Below are positions 1 through 13,700 of a DNA stretch of 64,000 nt, piece by piece. The notes under the pieces were generated by a model. It did no database searches and was not told where the DNA came from. It was given only the letters and a program-made list of their open reading frames with translations. The position numbers and the translations under genes are program-made. Within the stretch, counting starts at the first letter, position 1. Each line of letters starts with the position of its first letter. The stretch covers positions 1,426,001 through 1,490,000 of the forward strand of contig JAMZAV010000007.1 of NCBI GenBank assembly GCA_024449915.1, written 5' to 3'. Source of the DNA: Sweltsa coloradensis (lineage: Eukaryota; Arthropoda; Insecta; Plecoptera; Chloroperlidae).

Positions 1-1654
1 TTTACGCAATGCTTATTTCGTCATTAGTTAAGTCATTGCCTAATGGGTAATTCTTATAATTATTTTTATGCTGTCAATTAACTTTTTATGCAAAATGAAT
101 TTTGGCCTTTGTCTTTAGACAATTAAAAAATATATCAAATTTCACATTGTTTTGTTTCCTATTTGTAGTTGAAATACATACTGCAATAATGCAGTAATAA
201 TGCACAGTATTAAATATGAAGGAAAACATATGGCTATAACATGGCATGCTACAGCAAACAACACATTTTAAATTTAAACCATCAAAGATATATCGAAGTC
301 GCGTTGTGTCTTTCATAACGCGTATACTAGATTATTACATTTTTTAATGCATACTATCATGATATTCAGTTACTAAGACTAGAAATCAGTGAGTTGTTTA
401 ATAAATATATATTTGTGATATGCAGTCTGTATAGGTAGGCACATACAAAAATAGTAAATGATCTACCCTTTCCTTCGCTTCTTGTGAACTTGTGTCTATT
501 TTATATCTTTGTATGCGTTGCAAACTAACTTCCCCTGCAGTCACTCTGTCTGGTGGCTTGGAGGTGACGGTAGATGGGGTGGGTAACGCAGGGTGGCAGA
601 GGGGTAGGTGTTAGCGGCAAGGGGGAAGGGGGAGTGGCCGTATAGATAGAACACAATACACTTTACATTTTAAGGGCTATTATTGAAGTAATATCTAGCG
701 TGCAGGAATGCAGCTTTCATCTCAAAGGTATATGCACTGTTCGATCCATTGAGAAACTTGCCAAGGCCAAATCATTCACGTTTAGAGTGTAGTAATTTAG
801 TGTAACGGGCATTTATTGAATGATCTGTGCTCTGCTTTGCACAATAAACTCAAATTCTCCCATTCCGCATTATCGTCACTTCCGTTCCTTGTTCACGGTC
901 CAACGATTTTCTTTTTCGACCTAAGGAATATGATATGGACTAGTGAATTGTCTAGTAAACAAAATTTTAAAAAGTCAAAAAGTATTATTAATGTCCGTGA
1001 AAATGAAACGTTGGTTTATACCCTCATGAAATTATTTTCAACGAGGGAAATTGAACTACATTTATGTGTGTGTACCATGATTGTTATCCTCGTAATAATA
1101 GCACTTAATAGCTAGGTTCTCAAATTGTTATTAAGTGAAAACTTTACCACAGACAACCGCTATAAAGAGTCTAATGCCAGTAGTTGTTTGCGATTTTACT
1201 TGTTAGACCTAAACACTTTACTGCATGTAATGCCTATGAATTATTGGTGGTTGTCTTACAACCATAATAATTTTTCAATATGTTGACTGGATAATACATC
1301 ACTGTTTAACTTTCACTTACAAAGTGTTGCACGATATCATAATCTTTATTTATGTGGAATAAACTGTACAATTATAGAAGATCTGCATATAGAAAATATA
1401 TAGGGTCATTGGAATATGTGGAATATACTATTATGTGGGGTGGGTTTGTATAGTCATTGTCAGAAAAATTTAATCAAGTAATTCAGTCTTATGTAATCTT
1501 AGGAAATTATGTTATTAAAAATACAATGATCAAAATATATATATTGTGTTAGTACTTTTTTGATCTAATTTATAATGTTACGGCTTGTAGTCTCACGTTA
1601 CGACGGAGGACGATAATATGAATATGATACAGTTTTGAATATACTATTATATGG
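1..1654. other. AT-rich DNA, no gene seen
   Basis: Only short frames without known domains. A G-rich stretch lies at 550-640. Confidence 0.6.
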
Positions 1655-2235
1655 CAGCGGTTCTCAACACCTACGTGGGCAAACCCACATTTCAACTAAA
1701 TAATATTTTTCTTTATTGTTAAATTTTGCAAATTACAAAACTCAATAACTTACTAATGTGTGCCAATGAGCAAAATATGTCACTTGCTTCCTCATCAGTG
1801 ATGGGTTACCTGCATGGGGCAGATGTAATTCACACAGTTTCTCAACACGAGGGCGAATGGTAGACAAACTGACGCGCATTTCACTATTAACATCAAGAAG
1901 TCTCAATCTGTTCTTTGAATTGATTGTTTTTAAAGTTGAGAAAGCTGCCTCGCAAGGTATGAATTGGAGAAGGGAAGTAAAAAAACACAGAGAGGATTGT
2001 TAAGAATTGCAGGATACTCATTTTGAAGTGATCCAAATGAGAGAGATCGCTTAAAATCGTGAATTTAAAATTGTATCTTAAGTAAATTCAATCAACTATT
2101 CTTTTTCTGGATAGGCGAGGCCTACGTTAGGTCTAACATGTCGTTTGATGTGTTCACCAGAAACTGCAAATGGAGTGATAACTCATTCTATTACTTTTGT
2201 TGAAAAGGAAGGAAAGTATTTCTTCAAACCCTCAT
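1655..2235 (-). mobile_element. hAT transposase relic with 3' terminal inverted repeat
   Basis: Read on the minus strand with frame repairs, the sequence gives KKYFPSFSTKV, VITPFAVSG, RPNVGLAYPEKE and then an open run CEAAFSTLKTINSKNRLRLL, DVNSEMRVSLSTIRPRVEKL, ending at a TGA (1742-1744). The C-[ED]-x-[AG]-F-S-x-L-x-x-I-x-[ST]-K...RL and LS-x-IRPR motifs are the C-terminal dimerisation region of hAT transposases of the Charlie/ZBED/FAM200 kind. The element ends at 1655 with CAGCGGTTCTCAACAC, a typical hAT terminus. Stops and a missing N-terminal half show it is dead. I did not find the other terminus. Confidence 0.8.
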
Positions 2236-2334
2236 GAATACAGGTCAAATGTTTGATTATATATTTCATTACTAGTTTTTTCTTTCGAAAAACAAGTTAG
2301 GTAAGGTAGCACTAAAAATGCATAGCGATATTTA

Positions 2335-2385
2335 CGTTTTCACACACGCACTCGACCCGGCACCTCCACCAAAATCATGTTTTTT
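2335..2385 (-). repeat. Dispersed repeat 'GGTGGAGGTGCCGG', head fragment
   Basis: Minus strand reads ATTTTGGTGGAGGTGCCGGG. Only the head block is present. Confidence 0.45.
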
Positions 2386-3294
2386 AAATACTCAATTTCG
2401 AGTACCAAATACTCGACTCGACTTGAATTTTCTGGGTACTCACACACCCCTAGTTGTCACTCACTTTCTATTCATCCCTAGAACTTTGGCGGTATATAAC
2501 GTTCATTTTAGTGGCGTACATCAATAGACTTCAATATAAAAAATACTCAAAATACTTGTGACACACCTCACAACTGATCGCGACACACCAGTGGACCGGA
2601 TGCCGCCTCTCGCAAGGGACGCTTCGCTTCCTCGCTGCCGCTACGCACGAAACTTATGAATGAACTTGTAATGCCAGCGAAGGTATATCGCGCCTGAATG
2701 AACAGGTGCCAACCAGTCTCTAAAGGCAGCAGGTTACAATGAAGTCAAGTTACTGTGAATGGCACCCTAACTTCCGGCCATCTTTAAACCACCCCCACCC
2801 TCACCCACACCTATACCTGTAATTTGCTCCATTGAGCCCAGTGAGGAATTCTACAAATACTTGGGAGAGCGCGTGAAAGAGCAACCAACTCAAAAGAAAA
2901 ACCTTCAATGAAATACGTTTTAAAAGTCGAGTTGAAACTTGACTTGACTCACTAAATAAGTAAATGACGTCACTAAGACCGATGGATGGTTTTGTTGAGC
3001 GTCAGTGATGGGAAGGAATGTCGCCTAGCCTACTATACGCTCGCTTCTCGAACCAAACAAATGGCGCGTAGTGATATAGGTATTATCATCAGTAGCGATA
3101 AATACTAGACTCCCATTAAATTAGAATAATACCACTTTTTACTGACTGAATAACACCGACACCACTTTAAATAAATAAATACTCAAAACAAAGAAGTACC
3201 ACTACACATTGTTTGTATGATATGTATTTATTACATTCAGCCCCTTACCCATAGTATCTTCTTTTGAGCCTTCCCGTAGTGTAATATAAATTAA
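2386..3294. other. Unassigned DNA with a CpG-rich patch
   Basis: A GC-richer patch at about 2570-2660 contains CGCTTCGCTTCCTCGCTGCC. No coding pattern. Confidence 0.5.
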
Positions 3295-3545
3295 CTTCAA
3301 TTATTATCATACTACTTTTTTGCACGAATGCCAGCTGAGGGTACATATTAGTTTTATCCTACGGGACCCTCTTCAGACGACTAATAGAGGTAATTATGTA
3401 ATTAGGGTGGTTGTGAAGGAAATTACCAATGGCTGTTTTTGAGAATTCAGTTTCTCCATTACCTACGAGTAATTCTTAGTCAGTATGGCCAGTGGCGGGT
3501 ATCAAACCCGTGACCTCCCGAATCATAGATCCGAGAGGTACAAGT
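3295..3545 (-). repeat. tRNA-derived SINE, minus-strand copy
   Basis: On the minus strand it has a tRNA-like head (CTATGATTCGGGAGGTC, B-box-like GGGTTTGATACCC) and later the shared body motif CTGAAGAGGGTCCC. Both parts align with the copies at 15.1 and 20.6 kb. Diverged. Confidence 0.65.
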
Positions 3546-4684
3546 AAGTTATACATTTGTTGTGGAAAGAAACGAATTTACATGTTTTCTCAAAATATAA
3601 CCACACATCACTTATGTCAAAACCTGTATATTATATATTTGCAAAACCCGTCTGCACTTCATCCCTTTAGCTTGCGAGAACGATCGTGATAACTGCGCCG
3701 TACGAGTATACCAAAGTACGGAACATATACAAAACATATTAACATGTAATAAACTATACATCATAAACTTTAAAATTTAAAACTCGTTAAAGAACGATGC
3801 CATAAGCTACTGTACGTTATTAATATTACATAATCTCGGTTCGCTAAACCTCCACTGAATTCCAAGCGAGTAAGAAGTAGTATAGTGCAGATTAATCTAT
3901 TGTGACCAAACTTATACTCTCCAGTAATAATTAAAGAAAAGCAATGTGGGGCAGTGAATTGTAGCCAATGGTGTGGCTGCGGAAACCGCCGCTCGCCGCG
4001 CCATCTGTCGCCATTTATCACCGAACTCGCATTAAAGGTTCCCCCGGGAAAATTATATTAATGCTAGTTAGATACAGATTTCCGCTCCTTCTACACGCGT
4101 TTAATCGTTGTTTATAATGTAGTTCAAGTAACGGTATACATTAATAATAATTTAGATTTAATTAAGTCGAGTCGTCGCTGTGGGCTGGGATGAAAGAAAC
4201 GCGAAAGTTACCTCATTAGGGAACGTAACACTTGGTCAGAACGGCACCTGGTGGTGAAATGCATGAACTAGTGTTGTAATCGCTGTTTGGACGTTGTTTT
4301 GTTGTTATATTTATCATTTCTCGCCGCAAGTTGTGAAGTGTGGGCGAAGCTTGGCCTGTACAAGACTCTAAGGGTGAGAAACAACTCATTGAGAATCGGT
4401 GAGGCCAGAACGAGTTGATTGGTTTGAAGAAATATAAGAAATCTGACCGACTTAAGGTTACATAAAAGGAGAGTATGACTATGAGCGGCAATGGCGGCGG
4501 GGGTGATACTCTTCAAATTATATGAAAACTTGCTTGCCTTCCCGGTATACTGTACATTTGTATGCTGTATTATCTTATCACTCTCAATCTTTATTAGTGG
4601 AGGACGGGCACCCGAAATTTCAGATCGGTTCGGGTATTTGGGAGCCGACCCAAAACTCAGAATGTACTCGTTCGGGTATAAAAA
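3546..4684. other. Unassigned DNA, no gene seen
   Basis: Short overlapping frames on both strands at 4216-4700 have no recognisable domain. TTCGGGTA-type low complexity lies at 4600-4680. Confidence 0.5.
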
Positions 4685-5215
4685 TGTATGGTGATGGTGG
4701 AGGTGCCGGTTCAGGATTTATGTACTATTTTGGTGGAGGTGCCGGTCCAGACGATTTTTATAGCATTTATTATACCAAATGCCATTAATACGGACAGTAT
4801 AAAACAAATTGGGAGAAAATCATAATGCAAGATGCAAGTGAAACTGTTAAATTCAATATTCCTACCCGAACCGGCTCGAATACGCGAAGCAGTTTGGTAA
4901 CCGAACCCGACCCCGAACCCGACGAGACCCGAACCCGAAACCCGACGCGACCCGACCCGACCCGACTGTCGAAACCTCTACCCGTTCAAAGCAAACTTAC
5001 AAAGCATCAGTAACTTAACATCCGTACGGATATAGATAAGTACCCAAATAGGGAGCATAGCTTATAGTTATTATCACGTTTCCGACTAGCCCATACAGCT
5101 CCCTGATCTCCCAGTGTCGTAACGTATGACAATCAGAGGTCATGTTCGGTTTTATTGTAAAGTGACACGCGCACAGACGGGCAGAAAAGTGATGCATATA
5201 CGAGAGTGGGGGCAA
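4685..5215 (+). repeat. Dispersed repeat 'GGTGGAGGTGCCGG', longest copy
   Basis: Starts with GGTGGAGGTGCCGG, repeated once about 40 bp later, and ends with CAGACGGGCAGAAAAGTGAT followed by GCATATACGAGAG. Both ends recur at 40.6 and 42.4 kb. A CCCGAA-rich low-complexity block lies inside. Open frames are short and without known domains. Confidence 0.55.
4901..4967 (+). repeat. CCCGAA/CCCGAC low-complexity block
   Basis: Irregular tandem CCCGAA and CCCGAC hexamers. An open frame across it gives a Pro/Thr/Arg repeat and is not a gene. Confidence 0.85.
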
Positions 5216-8170
5216 TAGGCACTGATATCTCTACTGTTGAGTGCCCAAAAACAACACAAAGTCGTTGTGATTTAATACTTTGTCGTTGTAATATTAGTAT
5301 TTCAAATATTCAAATTTATTGTTGCGTCTGCATAATATGTAGTTAGATTTATTTAGTTGTCCTCTTTTGTTATTTAGTTTTTTAACTGAATATGATATAA
5401 AAAAATATTAAAATAAAATAAAACTAAGTATACGAGAGTTTCACTCCTTTTAATTAAAAGATACATTGACTGTGTTTTGTAATTTAACTTTTTTCGTCTT
5501 TTAAACCAATTTGTCAATACGAATTCGGTCGTCAATCAGAAGCTTCACATATTCTGTGAGCAATTGATAGTTCATGATAAATAAACTTTTATTACAGTTC
5601 GGGTACAAATTATTTGCTTTGTTTGGTTAACGGTCAGCGTTGTATATACTGACATAATGTCTTCTCATATTCTCAGTAAATACAAAACATCATTCAAGTT
5701 ACTCCGAACATGCAACCAATGATAGACGGACTACGTGACCCAGCGAGTACTAAACACAAATGTTACGCTCAACAACAATAGACTCAGGTGACAACTATAA
5801 CAAACGACGATCCTTGTTTTGCGGTCGTTAAATTAAAACTCTCAACTTTACTAACACATTAAAATAGAGATTTGTAATGAAATAAAACGTTTATATGGTG
5901 GCATTTTCACTTTTAGAGGCCTTTATTAAGATATATTCATCGTTTAAATTTTTAAATAGTAAAAATATAATGCCGACTATAAAACCTTCAACTTCAGAAA
6001 AATTCCATTTGATGTAGAAACATATTTATAAATTAATTTAGTATAGTGGCAGTGGCACCAAACTGAAGGTTTCAGACCTGTACAGTTGAAAGTGTTCGCA
6101 TGTTGGTCGGTCGATTTACAAAACTACATCATCAACAAATGTTATCTTTACGGTTTGCTCAGGGTATTTTTAATGAGAAAGCTACCACAATTTACCCACG
6201 TTTAATTCATATTTTATGATGCATGTCATGCTGAATGAAAAGAAAGTTGAACCGACAAAGATAAAAATACATTAAATATCATGTAGTTACAAGATATAAG
6301 AGAGATTATTATTTTTTTGGGGAAATATGTCAAAACTTTATTTTTCACAGCTGAATCAATATAAATAAATTAGAAGTTTTTGTAGAGTATGTATTTTTGT
6401 ATTGAAACTTTCATTCCAATCGAACGGGGAATTATATATTATGCTTTATTGATTTTAGTTTGATTAAGATATTCTGAATTTATAACGTGGGAATGTACAC
6501 AGTACATAACTAAATAAAACAACAACGGACAAAGCGCGGTGCAACAAAATGGCTAAAAGAATTATAAGACACAAAACAATATTGTAGACATAGCTCCAGA
6601 ATAGTTATTTATTTAAAACAAATATTGTACTGCATAATTATCTTCCATTGTTTACAATCTTCAATTACGTAATACATATTACATTGTACATACCACGTAA
6701 CTGTGGCATTTTTATGAATATTGTAGTATCTTTTATAACTGCTTCAAAATGATTAAGTAACCAAAGCATTAATACAGTTTTGACTTTTTACTTCTTTAAT
6801 TCCGTTACGGAACTCTAAGCTGACAGTACCGTTCGTGCCTACTATGCAAAGAATGCAATTAGTCAATGCAATCAAAACAGGCCAAGATAAGAATGTGGCA
6901 GTAACAAAATAATGTGCTTTTAGTTTGTAAATCTTGGTCAATTCCAACCGAATGAATAATATAAACAGTTGATAAATACATAAGACACGTTTGTATGTGT
7001 GTCAAACATAGGCTATGTTTGTGAGATTCATTGATTTGTTCGCTAATAAATAATACTCCGCTTTTATTTTGAATGCAATGTATTCTCAGAAATTATCAAG
7101 GGAACAGTATGCTTTTGAAAACATAATTTTCGTTGACTCTCAAATCTCAAACGGGGTGGCGATTATAAAAATACAGATGCGATTTTCACACTCCTACAAT
7201 ATGGTTTCGATATAGAAAAATACACACTATGGAGTTAAAAATGTACACTGCAAAAAAACTCTGTGTAATATTGAAAATACTTATCTGATTTAACATCGCA
7301 GTTTTCCTCTGTACCCCAGGGTCCCCAGCCCGCGTTATGCTCGATACACCGTTAAAGAATTGTCACCGCAGAATTACAGCCTGTATAACTTGTACATGCC
7401 TAATAGAGAATCGTTAAAAGGCAGACATTTTAAAGTCCATAAATTCGAATTTCAAACTTTTAATAGGTCTCTAGTAAAAGCTTACATGGTTTGTTTTATG
7501 GCTCACGAGGAAAGGGAACACGTTTACCCAGTAGTTAAATTTAACGTGTTAAGCCTCATTTTATGGAGAGTAAATATTTTATGAAATACTGTGGATTCGA
7601 GTGACCGTTTCAGTACAAACATTTTACCGCGCTGTGCTGCACTGGCCGTATTTTATTATTAATTCTGAAGAAAATTCCTGGTTCATTTACTGCCTGGATT
7701 AGGTTGCAAATCTTCACGTTTTGTCGGCTATATAATATCGTTATATTGCTTGTAGGGTTGGCTATCAAAGAGCTCAAATAACTACTATATAGGAGAGGTA
7801 TTTCAATGAACTTAAAACGAAGGCGCTTCGTTTAGAATCGCCACAAATAAATTCCTTCATTCGGTAGACATCTCAATTTTGGCTCCTTATTGCTAGGATA
7901 ACTATCCGCAACCAGCATGGTGCCAATTTCATTAAAATGCTATAAGGTCACGAATAATTACCGCTTATCTTAATAGTAATCAAAGTGTGTTTTGAAGATG
8001 GAAGTGGGCACCGAAATGTTTATTGGTTGTCTAAGAATGTATGGGCTAACACCTGTGTAGTAAAATGCGAGACATGTGGGAACAGACGCGTCTCATTGGA
8101 ACATCACATACAACATGGAGATCTTGAGATTATCACCGACTACTGTTTTAGTTTAGTTGTATTTCTTCTA
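5216..8170. other. AT-rich DNA, nothing recognised
   Basis: No repeat family, domain or strong hairpin noticed on either strand. Confidence 0.5.
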
Positions 8171-8930
8171 TAGAAAACGCTTAAGTCCCGCGCGTGTTGG
8201 ATACGTAATTGTTGTTCATTGAGCTGCCATGTGTTAGAGGATTTCTGTTGTTTGGGACAAAATTATATATAAAGTCGAATAATTTTTTTAAATTTAAATT
8301 AAATTAATAAAATTTGATTTATTTTTTAATTTTTTTATGAATCGTAAGTTTAAAAAGGAAAAAAAAAAGAAAATTGCGATTTTCATAGAAATTATCGATT
8401 GCGCTCAATTTTAAAGAATATATTATCATAAAATTAGGTTCTGTGAAAAAATTCATTACAAATATGTAAAGAATTAGGTGTTATAAGTCAAAGACTTGTT
8501 TAAAAAAAAAAAAAAACATGTAAAATTTCAGATTTTCATGAGAAATAATTTTCGATTGCGCTCAAATTTCACACGAATATCTTAATTCATAAAATAAAGG
8601 TTTTGGAAAAAATCATTACAATCGAATAAGCATGTAGGTGTTATAATCGAAGAAATATTTTAAATTGAAAAAATTCGTAAAATGCGATTGTCATGAGAAA
8701 AATTTTCCGATTGCGCTCAAAAACGTGGCAGTTCTAAGTTCAGAGATTTCGAAGGTCTCCATAAAATTTCATCGCAAGTTCGGAGTATCGGCGTTTTAGG
8801 AATCGTGTTAACAACAACAAAATACAGAAAGAAGAAAGAAAAAAAAAAAATAAAAAAAATTCCGGATTTTTTTCTCCAGTTAGTGAAAATGGAATCTTCG
8901 CTTTCGCTCGCTACGCTCGCTACGCTCATC
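8171..8930 (-). mobile_element. Helitron-like non-autonomous element, second copy
   Basis: Minus-strand relative of the element at 54885. The 5' end (GATGAGCGTAGCGAGCG) is at about 8930, and the 3' end (GCGCGGGACTTAAGCGTTTT) at 8171 with the CTAG altered to CTATAG. The inside holds about three ~165-bp repeats with GATTGCGCTCAA and TCATTACAA, and the shared block CAGTTCTAAGTTCAGAGATT. A short minus-strand open frame here is element sequence, not a gene. Confidence 0.6.
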
Positions 8931-9459
8931 TATTAGTTTTTAAGTCTGACGTGCATTGAATAGTGTGCATTTGTTTGTAATTTATGTGCACCAAATAGCA
9001 CACATTGCTCCAAGGGTCGAAATTACACATCACGTTCAATGTTTTTAGGAGGGCAACAGCAGGAAATTGTTCTTCTGTCCAAATATGTAACCTATACTCA
9101 GTAAGCTATGAAGTGCCATCTAATATTTGTCTGTGTACAAAGGAGGACAATTGTTTATTCAACTATAGTGATAACTTAAGTGCCGAAATGAATTTAGGGT
9201 AATATATTTAGGTAAACCATTGGAGGTAAATTAATGCAAATATAATTTTTAATGGCTAATGTTATTTATATTGAGTTCGTTATTTTACTTTTATCGTTAT
9301 TTTCCCATAAGTGTGCGTTAGTAAAAGTAAGTATAGGAAGTTATTTTTAAATTTAATATATCAGTCAGTAAGTAAATAGTAGGAAATCTAGCAAGTAATG
9401 AAATTAGTAAGCAAGTCCGAGTCTATCTGTGAGCAAAATAGTAAGCAAGAAAACAATCG

Positions 9460-9790
9460 TGCGGTGCAAGTCATTCACGGACGGACAGTCGTGGGACCAC
9501 GTCTTCGCCACCTTGAGTCCTGTTCCACTCGGTTGTTTGTACACTTGACTTGAATAAATCGCCGCGAGGAATCCCGTTCAATGTGTGAGGGTTTCTAAAG
9601 ACTTGTCGGCCATTGTGTCGTGGCCCGAAGGTCGCCGCGAGGGGGTAGTCTCGGTAGACAGACTGGCACCACCTAGGCGGCGACATGCTGTCTGCGCTGG
9701 CTAGCCCCGTAGCCCGCTCCGACACTGCCCTGGAGGAATGCGACGTGGGAAACAGAACAGACCCTCGATGAATGGAGAGAGAAAGCGCGA
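9460..9790. other. CpG-rich island, no recognised gene
   Basis: About 300 bp with many CpG in an AT-rich setting. A minus-strand frame of 84 codons (9471-9725) has no recognisable domain. Possible unannotated exon, promoter or regulatory element. Confidence 0.3.
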
Positions 9791-10698
9791 CCTAGGGCCG
9801 ATCATAAATAACACTAATGGACGAATCACAGACTACATACATTCATACAATCACACTGAAATTGTTGTTCATTTTATATCAATTATCTAGGTTGCTTCGT
9901 GGTGTTCAATACAGGAATGTTTGAGTTAGATTCAAATATTATTGTGAAATGAAATAGTTTTGAAATAGATAAAGAGTTTTAGATTTTAATCGGAAAAAAG
10001 GTTTATTTGTGTCTATTTTTATTAGTTTACCACAACATGTTTACTGTTCTATCATCATTTAGATTCAGTTGGTTTTCATTTAATCTATTATGACTTAATT
10101 TTAAAATTAAAGTAAAAGGTACCCAAAATTATAAAAGGGTATGTAAAGATGGCTAGAAAACAGATGCTACACAATATGCTCTAAATTCTAAAAGACTTGG
10201 TTTAAAACATGGTTCTAAATATTCAAAATTATAATGTTATTTCCACTTATCCCTAAACATAAAATACATACTTTGATATCATTAATAGTGTACGCGTTTA
10301 GATACATTGAGAAATTTCTAAAATTTTAGATAAATCCGACATTTTCTACTTTAGCCCATTAGGAAATATTTCTAGGCCTTTCACAAACCTGTAACAGTGG
10401 AACCACAAGTTTTCAACATAATTACGGAATTCCAAATATGAATTCAACATATATTTCTGATAAATGAGGCAATTTTACAAGTGTATTCTAATATTATAGT
10501 ATATTCGTAGTAATAAATAATTTGTGTTTGTGAAAACTAGGCGGTGTGCTTTCATATATCATCCACTTTACTCCACTTATAAAATAGCAAAAGTGAATAA
10601 CAAATAAACTTTGTGAAAAGTGGCCGTGTTGCATGGAACTGAGCATGTACAAGCATACAATACCAGTGCAGTAAACTGTAAAGGCAAGATTCTTCGCA

Positions 10699-10746
10699 CA
10701 AGCCCAGGAAAGCTATAGCAATTCATTCATGCTTTTCCTGGGCTTG
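10699..10746. other. Hairpin with 15-16-bp stem
   Basis: CAAGCCCAGGAAAGC is mirrored by GCTTTTCCTGGGCTTG with one bulged base and a 17-nt loop. The stem is short for a miRNA precursor. Role unknown. Confidence 0.6.
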
Positions 10747-13700
10747 CCTATCGGTTCGTCACAAATTATGGAACTTATTTTGACTGACTAATCGCATACT
10801 GCCGCAAGAAGTTGGAGATTCCTGGCGTGGTGTTGGTAGGGCTAATGCTCACTACGAGAATAGTCTGTTTGTTAACTTGCCTTTATATAATATTCCAATC
10901 TACACTATTGTATAAAATGGATTATGATGAACACATGAAAACTTGCTTGCCTTTTCAGATAATCAAGTTTGTTTGCGAAATTTTCGATGACAGACATTTT
11001 TAGAAACTAAAATTATTAGGAAATTTTTGATAAACTTATCAGGATGTTTTTTTTTTTAAAGATATATTACGAACTATAACAAATCATCTACGTAAGGTTA
11101 CGAATAGGCATCATAAATTCCAATTACAAACTATAAAATGTAATTGAACGGCAATTTTATCATGTACAATAAAAAGGTTAGCTTTTTGATTTTTACATCG
11201 TACATAGAGCTTTTAACTAAAAGTTAGTATGAATAAACAATCCATTTATTTAAATAAAACACACCTTATTACCAAGCAAAACCGTCAGTTAAAAAAATTA
11301 TAGAAGCCTGTTTAGGGTCCAGAGGTCGCAGTCGCATTAGTAATTTCTTATTCGCAAATTTTAGCTCTATCTAGATCTGCAATATATATATTACATTATA
11401 AAAGTTATAAACATTATTTAATACATAATTGTGACTTGTGTTTGAATTTGTCTTTAAGTGACATGATTTATCATCGCAATACGACGAACGAGGCTAATCT
11501 ATGTTGGGCCTATTTTATTAGTATCTACGTTTCCTATGTTCTGAAAACTAAAATCTGTGCTAATAAACGTTAGTGACTTCAAACATGGTTTACAATACTT
11601 CTCCAGGTTTCGGCATACCGTGTTGATCAGTGTAATCCGTGTGAGACGCTAAGCCGCCACTGGGAGTCATTGTGTGGAAGTGTGAGAAGGGCGGGCAAGT
11701 AACGTTTCCTCAATAAAGCCTAGCCCGTCCACCTGCGGGGTGTGAATGCGATACCCACCTCAATAAAATGTTTTTGTCACACATCACCTGACCACGGCTT
11801 GGATATTGTATCCAGAATAGACTGATGGGATGGTGGATCTCATCAGTTCAGGGACCACAAGCGGATATCGCACACCCACACACACTCATACATTTGGTTC
11901 GGTACTTCCAACTTCCAAGGTTTTGGATAAATTAATAAGGTAATAAAACAAAATAAGAAATTTATTACCATAGAAGATCGAAAAATTAAATTGTCAAAGG
12001 ATTTTTCTGTCAAATTGTATTTTCTTATTTTAAAATTATATTACAGCACGTTACTGCTGACATAAGTGGTATTTTGCAGACGTTGGTGGCGTTATTCTTA
12101 ATACTTAGTGTTATTTCTTCAGAAATCAGGCTGTAAATGATGTCCTTAATGAACATCTGAAGGAATTAATATTCATATCGTTTTGTAAAGTGTAAGCTAG
12201 ATCTAGAACCTATATAATCCCATCTAATACATCAAGCTTTGCATTCGACATTGATAATAGTAAATAAAAGATAAACGTAACGATTCGAATGTTTTCTTTT
12301 CTGGGAAATTTCTCAACTCTGTGCTCTAAAAATTGTCATATGTATGTAGTCTGTGCTAAGTTGAACAGCGAATATATTTGACATATCTGTATAGTTTGTT
12401 ATGTTAGCATGACTTTAGCGAATGTCATTTATTTTCTGAGCTGCTAAAGATATATTCCCTAATGTGTTTATTCTCTGCTCCAATATTTTGAAACAAAACA
12501 CGGACGCTCGGTGGTTTTGCTTCCGGTTCTTTCTGGGCATTACGACAGTTCTGAACGCCATATCTGCTAGCCATATCGTTATTGAGGATTAAAACACCTT
12601 CCAAGATGTTTTTCTTTAGAGCATTTACTAAATCTCTACACTTGGCGGGAACGATTTATTAATTTCTCTCCATATTGAAAATGCATAGGCTTATAAGTGA
12701 CGAATTAATGTGTTTAGGTGTATAGGCCTACTCCTCTTAAAACTGCTGTAGCATTTTTTTTTTAAATTTTCAATGTCATTTAATAATTTAAGAAATAATT
12801 AATCGTGTGAGTGAGTTACACTATGTTACTGTAGTAAAATAATTAATAACAATCTAGCATTTTCCTTTATGCTTTGCTTATACCACAAGCAATAAGATTG
12901 AGACCAATTTTTACTCCGTGAACCGTCAATGTGATTAGTTGTTAAAAAAACACATCAAAAAAACAAATAAAAACCAACACACTGCAGAAAGTTGTTGTAT
13001 GTTGCATGGCATAATGTACTGCGTTCACACAAACTTTTCCATCCCATTAATTTCGCATTGATGACGTTGTATGTTATTCGACCTGATAAACTTAATCTCA
13101 CGGGTACAGTGAATGTCGCCGCAATGATGAACACGACGCTGCAAAAACAGTACATTCATTTTTGAACGCCTCGCCGTGGGTGGCCGAGCTCATATTGGAA
13201 TAACTTGTAACTTCATAATTCTCGATCATTATCCAAGCCTCATCTTATGGGGGACAGTCGCTTGTCATGCCATAATAAATAATATAAAGAACCATACTAG
13301 TTTTTTGCATTTAACAATACTTATTTCACCCCGGGTGGCAGCACCTGTGCTACGCCTTTCATGATTCAAAATAAAAAATAAAAATCCCATAATTTATTTC
13401 CTAATCCATATAATATAGCCTTAATGATACAGCTATTAATAATGGTTGGAGGAACAAGCAGATAATTCCTGGTACATCTCTTGTTGGTTGGATGAGTCAG
13501 CTACGGTGTGAGCTGCCGGTCTTACGTGAGCATAAAGAGCTGCATCGTAAGGTCCATTAGTGTGTGGTAAATGATATGAAAAATGTTCTTATGAATTATG
13601 ACACCTGTCCGCCCAAAGACCAGACCCGTAGGTTATCGTGCACAGCAGCAAAATGTTTTCACAAACGAAGAATGAAGAGTGAATTAAGAACATTTTGAAT

